From assembly GCA_019247755.1 (NCBI GenBank), contig JAFBAM010000085.1:1-9129 (forward strand): a stretch of DNA of 9,129 nucleotides. Reading direction: 5' to 3'. The translations under genes and the position numbers were made by a program. This stretch comes from Sphingomonas sp. GTDB lineage: Bacteria > Pseudomonadota > Alphaproteobacteria > Sphingomonadales > Sphingomonadaceae. Positions 1 through 6,030 of the stretch are shown here, one piece after another (position 1 is the stretch's first letter; each line of letters opens with the position of its first letter). The notes beneath the pieces were generated by a model that was not told the origin of the DNA, did not search any database, and saw nothing but the letters and a program-made list of their open reading frames with translations.

Positions 1-914
1 TCGCTAAGCGCCAGCAACTTCAAGGTCAGGAACATCGCAAAAGCGACCGCCGCTGCGATATGAAGGCCGCTGACCGAGAGCAGGTGAGTAAGGCCGCTCC
101 GCCGCATGGCGTCGGCGTCATCCTCATCGACCGCATTCTGGTCGCCCGTCACTAGGGCGATGGCGATACCGGCCGAGCTTGCCGGCAACCTCGACGTCAC
201 GTGGTCGCGCAATTGCTGACGGATGCTCTCGAGGCCCTTCGGCTCCGCTGACTGCAGGACATTCACCGTCCCCATCGCCTTGCCGACGGCTCCAATGCCC
301 TTGAACCAGGCGTCGCGGGCGAAATCGTACGTGCCCGGCAGCGCCATCGGAGGGGGCGGTGCCAATCGGGCGCGCATTTGCACGACTGCACCTGGCGCGA
401 TGCCGGATGGAAACTTGTCCTCATCGATCGAAACGCGAACCAACAGCGGCAGCCTCGGGTCTGAGGTTTCCAGCAGTAATCGCACGGTCTCTCTCGCCGC
501 CAGGCGGTCAACGGTTTCCACCCTGCCGGTGACTACCGTCACGACCGGCCGTTCCAGCCTCGGCTCGGCGATCCACGCAGAACGGACCCAGACGAGCGCA
601 CAGCCGAGCATCGCAGCCAGCGCGAACCAGCCCAGCGCGCGCCCCGCCCTTCGGGCACCGAATGCAAATCCGATCAGGCACAGCGCCGCGGCGACGCACA
701 GGAGCGCTTGCCACTCGCGACGGTTATCAAGCGCAAACCAAGCCGCGATTCCGGTGCCGAAGCCGACTACAAACCAGGGCGGAAGTTGCGCGCGTTCGGT
801 CTCGAGGAACCGTTCCAGTCCCTCAAGAATTGCGGAAATCCGCGTCTTCCAATAGCCCCGAGCATGCTGTGGAAGAGGCGCTTCCCCTATGTTAGGGGCG
901 CTCGTCCGTTGCAT
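1..914 (-). CDS. comEC: ComEC/Rec2 family DNA-uptake channel protein, N-terminal part (cut by the window edge)
   Basis: The inner-membrane channel that carries single-stranded DNA into the cytoplasm during natural transformation; in many alphaproteobacteria it is kept although competence is unproven. The frame is open from an ATG at 914 (reading leftward) to the window edge, giving about 304 residues. Visible in order: hydrophobic segments near residues 46-64, 68-84 and 94-110; an OB-fold-like DUF4131 region (about 115-220) with the typical PPPPMALPGTYDFARDAWF stretch at 186-204; then the start of the Competence domain with GDQ (257-259) and the family hallmark SGLTHLLSVSGLH (273-285). The C-terminal membrane helices and any metallo-beta-lactamase-like domain lie outside the window. 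ATG 914 is the only ATG, GTG or TTG in frame before the first membrane helix, but it has no clear Shine-Dalgarno sequence. It diverges from gltX. Family assignment is firm; the start is reasonably supported. Confidence 0.93.
   Translation of the reverse strand, partial: MQRTSAPNIGEAPLPQHARGYWKTRISAILEGLERFLETERAQLPPWFVVGFGTGIAAWFALDNRREWQALLCVAAALCLIGFAFGARRAGRALGWFALAAMLGCALVWVRSAWIAEPRLERPVVTVVTGRVETVDRLAARETVRLLLETSDPRLPLLVRVSIDEDKFPSGIAPGAVVQMRARLAPPPPMALPGTYDFARDAWFKGIGAVGKAMGTVNVLQSAEPKGLESIRQQLRDHVTSRLPASSAGIAIALVTGDQNAVDEDDADAMRRSGLTHLLSVSGLHIAAAVAFAMFLTLKLLALS
884..898. repeat. Perfect inverted repeat (6-bp arms, 3-bp spacer) near the comEC/gltX divergent starts
   Basis: CCCCTA (884-889), spacer TGT, TAGGGG (893-898) form an exact palindrome. 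It lies in the first codons of comEC and about 45 bp upstream of the gltX start, where an operator for the divergent pair could sit. It does not match the alphaproteobacterial LexA box (GTTC-N7-GTTC). The structure is seen directly; a regulatory role is only inferred. A 15-base palindrome could also arise by chance in a GC-rich coding sequence. Confidence 0.35.
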
Positions 915-929
915 TGCAGCATAGAGAGA

Positions 930-935
930 AGAGGA
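930..935 (+). promoter_or_regulatory. Ribosome binding site that decides the gltX start
   Basis: AGAGGA ends 8 nt before the TTG at 944. This is good Shine-Dalgarno spacing and favours TTG 944 over the in-frame TTG at 914. The latter has no purine-rich site upstream and would add ten residues (QHREKRKAR-like) that do not fit the family's usual N-terminus, which begins just before VVTRFAPSPTG. Confidence 0.6.
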
Positions 936-943
936 AAGCGCGC

Positions 944-2338
944 TTGAGCGCAAGACCCGTCGTTACCCGTTTCGCCCCCTCGCCCACCGGTTACCTTCAC
1001 ATCGGCGGCGCCCGCACTGCCTTGTTCAACTGGCTCTATGCCCGTCACACCGGTGGCAAGTTCCTGCTGCGGATCGAGGATACCGACCGCGCCCGCTCCA
1101 CCACGGAGGCGATCGACGCGATCCTGGACGGGATGCGCTGGCTCGGCCTCGATTGGGACGGGCACGAATATTACCAGTCGCAGTTCTGGGCACGGCACGC
1201 CGAGATCGCGCACAAGATGCTGGAGCGCGGGCATGCCTACCGCTGCTACATGACGCAGGATGAGCTTGCCGAGCAGCGCGAGAAGGCAAAGGCCGAGCGC
1301 AAGCCTTTTCGGATCCTCAGCCCTTGGCGCGACGTCATCGAGGAACAAGGCGACAAGCCGTTCGTCATTCGCTTGAAGGCACCGCAGGAAGGCGAGACGG
1401 TCATCGACGACCAGGTCCAGGGCCGGGTCACCGTCCAGAACAGCGAAATCGACGATTTCATCCTTTTAAGATCGGACGGCACTCCAACCTACATGCTTGC
1501 CGTGGTCGTCGACGATCACGACATGGGCGTCACTCACGTGATCCGCGGCGACGACCATCTCAACAACGCCTTCCGCCAGCTTGCGATCATCCGCGCAATG
1601 GGCTGGCCCGAGCCTACCTATGCTCACGTTCCTCTGATCCATGGCCAAGACGGCGCGAAGCTTAGCAAGCGCCATGGAGCAATGGGTGTCGACGCCTATC
1701 GGGATGAGCTAGGCCTGCTCCCGGAGGCGGTGACTAATTACTTGCTGCGACTTGGCTGGGGACACGGCGACGACGAGATCATCAGCCGGGAACAGGCGAT
1801 CGAATGGTTCGACCTGCCGCAGGTCGGCAAGTCGCCCTCACGCTTCGACTTCAAGAAGTTGGAGAACCTCAACGGGCATTACATCCGCGAGGCCGGCGAC
1901 GAGCGGCTGGCCGGTCTCATCGCGCCGAGTTTGAACCTCACCGGCGAGCAGGAGGCACTCCTTGTGAAGGCGATGCCCGAGCTAAAAGCCCGCGCGCATA
2001 CGCTCCACGAACTCGCCGATGGCGCACGGTTCCTCTTCGTCAGCCGGCCGCTCGACGTGGACGAGGCAGCAGCCGCTCTCCTGACGGACGAGACGCGTGG
2101 AGTTCTCGCTTCGGCTCATGCCAAGCTTGTTGCACTTGCGAACTGGGACCAGCCGGTCCTAGAGGCGGCCATCCGCGAGGCCGCCGAGGATCGCGGCGTG
2201 AAGCTTGGCAAGCTAGCCCAGCCGCTTCGCGCCGCACTGACAGGGCGGACCACCTCACCGGGAATTTTTGACGTGTTGGCGTTGCTCGGCCGCGAGGAAA
2301 GTCTCGCCCGCATCGCCGACCAGATGGAGCCGAAGTAA
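944..2338 (+). CDS. gltX: Glutamyl-tRNA synthetase
   Basis: Cytoplasmic class I aminoacyl-tRNA synthetase that charges tRNA with glutamate using ATP. In bacteria without glutaminyl-tRNA synthetase such an enzyme can also charge tRNA-Gln for later conversion by GatCAB; which specificity this copy has cannot be read from the sequence. With the TTG start the protein is 464 residues, normal for the family. Motifs: FAPSPTGYLHIGG (10-22) containing the HIGH-type signature HIGG (19-22); LLRIEDTD shortly after; RGDDHLNN (201-208); and KLSKR (239-243), the KMSKS-type loop. The C-terminal part (about 300-464) is the helical anticodon-binding region. The ATG of gltA overlaps the stop by one base, indicating a gltX-gltA transcription unit. 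The 29-bp gap to divergent comEC means its promoter probably lies partly within the comEC 5' end; I see no convincing -35/-10 pair there. Confidence 0.97.
   Translation: MSARPVVTRFAPSPTGYLHIGGARTALFNWLYARHTGGKFLLRIEDTDRARSTTEAIDAILDGMRWLGLDWDGHEYYQSQFWARHAEIAHKMLERGHAYRCYMTQDELAEQREKAKAERKPFRILSPWRDVIEEQGDKPFVIRLKAPQEGETVIDDQVQGRVTVQNSEIDDFILLRSDGTPTYMLAVVVDDHDMGVTHVIRGDDHLNNAFRQLAIIRAMGWPEPTYAHVPLIHGQDGAKLSKRHGAMGVDAYRDELGLLPEAVTNYLLRLGWGHGDDEIISREQAIEWFDLPQVGKSPSRFDFKKLENLNGHYIREAGDERLAGLIAPSLNLTGEQEALLVKAMPELKARAHTLHELADGARFLFVSRPLDVDEAAAALLTDETRGVLASAHAKLVALANWDQPVLEAAIREAAEDRGVKLGKLAQPLRAALTGRTTSPGIFDVLALLGREESLARIADQMEPK
2327..2330 (+). promoter_or_regulatory. gltA ribosome binding site inside the gltX 3' end
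   Basis: GGAG sits 7 nt before the gltA ATG at 2338, within the last codons of gltX. With the TAATG stop/start overlap this is a classic layout for translational coupling or reinitiation. Confidence 0.6.
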
Positions 2339-3624
2339 TGACCGACAAGAGCGTGACCCTGGGCGTGAATGGGTCGAACTTCAATTATCCGGTGCTCGAT
2401 GGAACGGTCGGCCCCGAGGTCGTGGATATCCGCAAGCTCTATGCCCAGACGGACATGTTCACGTACGATCCTGGGTTCACGTCGACGGCGAGCTGCGAAA
2501 GCAAGATCACCTACATCGACGGCGAAGCGGGCATCCTGCTTCACCGCGGCTATCCGATCGACCAGCTGGCCGAGCAGTCGACGTTCATGGAGGTCGCTTA
2601 CCTGCTCCTGCATGGCGAGTTGCCGAAAAAGGGTGAGCTCGATCAGTTCACGTACACGATCAGCCGCCACACGATGGTGCACGAGCAGCTCGCGACTTTC
2701 TACCGTGGCTTCCGTCGCGACGCCCATCCGATGGCCGTCCTGTGCGGCGTGGTCGGCGCGCTATCGGCTTTCTATCATGACAGCACGGACATCACCGATC
2801 CCGAGCAGCGGATGATTGCCTCGCACCGGCTGATCGCAAAGATGCCGACGCTGGTCGCGATGGCTTACAAATATACGCTCGGGCAGCCGTTCCTCTATCC
2901 CGACAACAGCCTCACCTACACCGGCAATTTCCTGCGCATGACGTTCGGCGTTCCTGCCGAGCCCTACGTGGTCAATCCGATCATCGAGAATGCGATGCGG
3001 CGGATCTTCATCCTGCATGCCGACCACGAGCAGAATGCTTCGACCTCGACGGTGCGACTGGCAGGATCTTCGGGCGCCAATCCCTTCGCCTGCATCGCGG
3101 CGGGCATCGCCTGCCTGTGGGGCCCGGCGCACGGCGGCGCCAACGAAGCGGCGCTCAACATGCTGCGCGAGATCGGCGACGTGAAGCGGATCCCCGAATA
3201 TATCGCCCGCGCCAAGGACAAGGACGACCCGTTCCGGCTGATGGGTTTCGGACATCGTGTCTACAAGAACTTCGACCCGCGTGCGAAGGTGATGAAGGCG
3301 ACGGCCGACGAGGTGCTGGCCGAGCTCAACATCAAGGACCCGGTGCTCGATGTCGCCAAGGAGCTCGAGCATATCGCGCTCAACGACGAGTATTTCATCG
3401 AGAAGAAGCTTTATCCGAATGTCGACTTCTATTCGGGTGTGATCCTGAACGCGATCGGTTTCCCGACCGACATGTTCACGGCGCTGTTCGCCCTGGCCCG
3501 AACGGTCGGATGGGTAGCTCAGTGGAACGAGATGATTGCCGATCCCGACCAGAAAATCGGCCGGCCGCGCCAGCTCTACGTTGGAGCGACGCAGCGCGAC
3601 TACGTTCCCTGCGATAAGCGCTAG
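2338..3624 (+). CDS. gltA: Citrate synthase, Gram-negative type II
   Basis: Condenses acetyl-CoA and oxaloacetate to citrate, the entry step of the TCA cycle, in the cytoplasm. At 428 residues it is almost the length of the E. coli enzyme (427) and aligns nearly without gaps. Catalytic residues are all present: His265 in WGPAHGGANEA, His306 in MGFGHRVYKNFDPRA and Asp363 in PNVDFYSGVI, each one above the E. coli numbers. The N-terminal beta-rich domain (FDPGFTSTASCESKITYIDG-like segment, here DPGFTSTASCESKITYIDG) marks the hexameric, often NADH-inhibited type. RHTMVHEQ and the HRLIAKMPT arginine/lysine of the E. coli NADH pocket are kept, while the reactive Cys206 of E. coli is Ala here (GVPAEPYVVNP). 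So NADH control is possible but not certain. It is co-transcribed behind gltX. Its TAG stop shares bases with the convergent kinase-like gene. Confidence 0.98.
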   Translation: MTDKSVTLGVNGSNFNYPVLDGTVGPEVVDIRKLYAQTDMFTYDPGFTSTASCESKITYIDGEAGILLHRGYPIDQLAEQSTFMEVAYLLLHGELPKKGELDQFTYTISRHTMVHEQLATFYRGFRRDAHPMAVLCGVVGALSAFYHDSTDITDPEQRMIASHRLIAKMPTLVAMAYKYTLGQPFLYPDNSLTYTGNFLRMTFGVPAEPYVVNPIIENAMRRIFILHADHEQNASTSTVRLAGSSGANPFACIAAGIACLWGPAHGGANEAALNMLREIGDVKRIPEYIARAKDKDDPFRLMGFGHRVYKNFDPRAKVMKATADEVLAELNIKDPVLDVAKELEHIALNDEYFIEKKLYPNVDFYSGVILNAIGFPTDMFTALFALARTVGWVAQWNEMIADPDQKIGRPRQLYVGATQRDYVPCDKR

Positions 3625-4952
3625 GCGGCGGGCAGCGTCAGCGTAAAGCGCGCGCCTTCATGGGCCGCGCTATCGAGGGTGACGTCACCACCCATGGAAC
3701 GGGCCAACCGGCGCGAGATGGCGAGACCGAGTCCGGTTCCGCCTTCCTTCGGATCGGCGCGCTCGAAGCGCTCGAAGATACGCTGTCGGTCGGCTTCGGC
3801 GATGCCGGGACCCTCGTCGATCACCGAGACGGTCGCCGACTGATCGGCATGACCGAACACCAGCCTTACCCGTCCACCCTCGGGCGAGTGGCGGATCGCG
3901 TTGCCCATCAAATTAACGAGGATCTGGATGACGGCGCGCTCCTCACCCCTTGCAGGCAGCGGATCGGTGCTGTCCGGTTCGATGGTCACTTTGCGTTCTT
4001 CGGCGACCGCATCCAGCAGGACGATGGCTTCGGCGCTGAGCGCGGCCAGGTCGATGGTGTTCTGGCCTGGCGCGGCCTCGCCGCCCATGGACGACAACAC
4101 CGAGAGCAAATGGCGGGCCGCCGCGGCGATGTCGTTGCCGTAGCTTGAATAATCGCTCCGCAAGGGCCCGTCGGCCCGCTCGACGATCCGCTCGGCGCTC
4201 TCAATGATCCGGTCGAGCGGCGAGCGAAGGACTTCGTCGAGAGCGTGGTCGAAGGCGGCGGCGCTTTCTGGCGTTGGCGCTGGCGGGACCCCGTTCGACT
4301 GTACCGAACCCCGGAACCCGGCAAAAGCGCCGTCGGCGCCGGTTACGACTTCACCGGTAAGCACGACCGCACGACTTTCGTCGGCGCGGCTGCGAGCATG
4401 CTGCCCGGTAAAGCCGCGGCGTGCAGCGAGAGCGCTGATCAACGGCATCTCGCCGGCTTCATCTTCTTCGAGACGGACGATCCGCGTCAGCGGCTGGCCC
4501 GCGACTTCGCCGGCATCGACGCCGAGTAAGTCCGCCAGGTCCGAAGACAGCGAAATGATGCGCAATTCCTCGTCGGCCGCCCATTCGTTGCGCGCGCCGC
4601 CGGTTTCGGCCTCGCTCCCACCACCGAGGATCGCAGCTAGGCGCGGGCCGGCAGGCCCGCGCACGCTCCAATTTTCGAGCGAGAGCGCAACCTCCTCGCC
4701 TTCGGGCCTGGCCTGTACCCACAATTCGATATCGTGATCGGTGGACGCAGCTAGCGCGGGCCGCGACACGGGCGTTCCGAGCTTCCGCGCAAGATCGGCG
4801 ACAGCAGCGATTTGCGGCAGCGCAAGCCGCTGGCCGAGGGCCGATCCGGCCTCGCGCTGCAGCGCTTCCAGTTCGGGGTCCGCCGAGATCAGCCGGCCCG
4901 CACGGTCGAGGCGGCCGAGCACTGCCCGCGGCTCGGACGGAACGCTAGCCAC
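3621..4952 (-). CDS. Soluble PAS / histidine-kinase-like protein with Glu in place of the phosphoacceptor His
   Basis: From the GTG start the protein has 443 residues and no membrane segment, so it should be cytoplasmic. Order: an uncharacterised N-terminal part (1-125), a PAS-like fold (about 127-217), a HisKA-type dimerisation helix pair (about 230-295), and a HATPase_c domain (about 335-443). The ATPase motifs are intact: N-box NLMGNAIRHS (347-356), G1 DEGPGI (379-384), RIFERF (391-396) and G2 GGTGLGLAI (404-412). In the H-box, the segment FDHALDEVLRSPL aligns without gaps to the usual F-x5-HELRTPL: the His is Glu240 and the adjacent acidic residue is Val241. A His (236) sits one helical turn earlier. 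I infer loss of canonical autophosphorylation. Start: GTG 4952 overlaps the upstream stop in GTGGCTAG and has a GGGGCAGGG stretch before it; the alternative ATG at 4994 adds 14 residues, overlaps 50 bases and lacks a well-placed site. It is the last gene of a three-gene leftward unit. Confidence 0.85.
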   Translation of the reverse strand: MASVPSEPRAVLGRLDRAGRLISADPELEALQREAGSALGQRLALPQIAAVADLARKLGTPVSRPALAASTDHDIELWVQARPEGEEVALSLENWSVRGPAGPRLAAILGGGSEAETGGARNEWAADEELRIISLSSDLADLLGVDAGEVAGQPLTRIVRLEEDEAGEMPLISALAARRGFTGQHARSRADESRAVVLTGEVVTGADGAFAGFRGSVQSNGVPPAPTPESAAAFDHALDEVLRSPLDRIIESAERIVERADGPLRSDYSSYGNDIAAAARHLLSVLSSMGGEAAPGQNTIDLAALSAEAIVLLDAVAEERKVTIEPDSTDPLPARGEERAVIQILVNLMGNAIRHSPEGGRVRLVFGHADQSATVSVIDEGPGIAEADRQRIFERFERADPKEGGTGLGLAISRRLARSMGGDVTLDSAAHEGARFTLTLPAA

Positions 4953-5991
4953 GGCCCTGCCCCAGACGCTCGAGCGCAGCCCGATAGGCGGCATCGGTCG
5001 TCAGCCACGACCTTGCTTTCTCGGCTTCTTCGTCGGTCAGCTGGTCGAACCGGGCGATGGCGTCCCCGACGTCGTCAATGCCCAACAAGTCGCCGATACC
5101 TGCGAGTAGTCCGGCGCTGACGCCACGGGACATGCCTGCCGAGCGCAGCAGCGCCATGAAATATTTGGCGTCGCCGGAGAGCAGTTCGTCGAGCGCGGAT
5201 TCGGTCGAAATACCGGCGCGGCGTGCCAACACCTCGGCGACGAAGGCAATTTCCCCATCGTTGGCAGCAGCGAGGATGAGTTCGTCGGTGAGTCCTCCTG
5301 CCTCGTCGAGGAAGACGACCAGTGCGGCAGTAAGAGAGTCGATGCCGCGCTCTTCGTCGCGCTGCTCAAGGACGCGATCACCGGCCTCGGCAAGTTCGGC
5401 GTCGGCGGCCGCATAGCCCCGGTTCGCAGCAAGCTCGCTGCGGAGCGCTGCGGAAACGCTGTGCACAAGCGCTTCCGCACTCGCGACGGAAAGGTCGTCA
5501 TAAGCGATAAGGCACTGACCGAAACGATCGCGGCGCCGGCCATTACCGAGAATCAGGGCCATGGCTGCTGCAGCGACCGCACCATAATCATGGCTGACGA
5601 GGCCTTGGAGGACTCGCGCTTCGCGACGACCGCTGCGCGCCCGCGCCGCAGTCGAAATCCGTTCTTCGTCGGCGCGGCGCAAAAGCAGCGCCATCAGCCC
5701 TGGCTCATCGAGAAGGCCGGAAGCCATGAGTGTAGCGATCAGCGCGGCATTGCCGTCGTCGTTGGCGGCCACCCCGCCACCGGGCAGCGCAGCCCGAACC
5801 GCGTCAGCGACATCGCCGACAAGGCAATGAAGCATAGCGGTCATCAAGGCCCGTTCCTGCTCGGAAAGACGCTTGGCTGGATCGAGGAAAAAGTCGCGGC
5901 GGACCGTCGACAGGCGATCCCTGCCCGCAAAGCGCGCGCTCGCGGTCCCGTCCACTGCGAAGGCAGCAATCGGCCATTCTTCCGGCATCAT
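4945..5991 (-). CDS. DUF2336 domain-containing helical protein
   Basis: 348 residues, almost entirely predicted alpha-helix and rich in Ala, Leu, Arg and Glu, with no signal peptide or membrane segment. It resembles the DUF2336 proteins of sphingomonads: an early DPAKRLSEQERALM stretch (37-50), a helix ending LLLRRADEERI (102-112), then RVLQGLVSHDYGAVAAAAMAL (126-146 region) and GRRRDRFG (151-158), followed by further helical-hairpin-like repeats and a C-terminal ARSWLTTDAAYRAALERLG segment. No catalytic motif is recognisable; a repeat-type protein-binding scaffold is an inference. It starts at the first of two tandem ATGs (5991 and 5988). It lies 35 nt downstream of the membrane-protein gene and overlaps the kinase-like gene by 8 nt (or 50 nt with that gene's longer start). 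Such close linkage suggests that it works with the kinase-like protein. Family call from recognition, not a search. Confidence 0.75.
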   Translation of the reverse strand: MMPEEWPIAAFAVDGTASARFAGRDRLSTVRRDFFLDPAKRLSEQERALMTAMLHCLVGDVADAVRAALPGGGVAANDDGNAALIATLMASGLLDEPGLMALLLRRADEERISTAARARSGRREARVLQGLVSHDYGAVAAAAMALILGNGRRRDRFGQCLIAYDDLSVASAEALVHSVSAALRSELAANRGYAAADAELAEAGDRVLEQRDEERGIDSLTAALVVFLDEAGGLTDELILAAANDGEIAFVAEVLARRAGISTESALDELLSGDAKYFMALLRSAGMSRGVSAGLLAGIGDLLGIDDVGDAIARFDQLTDEEAEKARSWLTTDAAYRAALERLGQGRG

Positions 5992-6000
5992 CGCGCGGGG

Positions 6001-6030
6001 CTTATCCGATTTGCGTTAACTTCCCGTCAA
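6001..6030 (-). promoter_or_regulatory. Candidate promoter for the DUF2336 gene, predicting a nearly leaderless transcript
   Basis: On the minus strand, TTGACG (6030-6025) and GATAAG (6006-6001) are separated by 18 bp, matching sigma-70-type consensus at 5/6 and 4/6 positions. Only 9 nt separate the -10 from the ATG at 5991, so transcription would begin within a few bases of the start codon. No good Shine-Dalgarno sequence is visible. The -35 overlaps the TGA stop of the upstream gene. The hexamers are seen directly; promoter function is inferred. Confidence 0.35.

Noticed and set aside
223..855. A 210-codon open frame on the + strand
   Set aside because: It lies antisense to comEC, whose frame gives an unmistakable ComEC sequence. 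The + strand product is Ser/Ala/Arg-rich with no family resemblance, typical of a GC-rich shadow frame.
914..943. An upstream TTG at 914 as the gltX start
   Set aside because: It has no ribosome binding site, lies on the comEC start codon, and adds ten basic residues not expected for the family.
884..960. SOS (LexA) operator near comEC/gltX
   Set aside because: No GTTC-N7-GTTC or similar spacing is present; the palindrome found is of a different kind.
2116..3372. Two minus-strand open frames of about 203 codons each (2116-2727 and 2761-3372)
   Set aside because: They are mirror frames of gltX and gltA, both of which are certain genes.
3600..3700. Intrinsic terminator at the gltA end
   Set aside because: There is no stem-loop followed by a T-run on either strand, and the two genes overlap, leaving no intergenic space.
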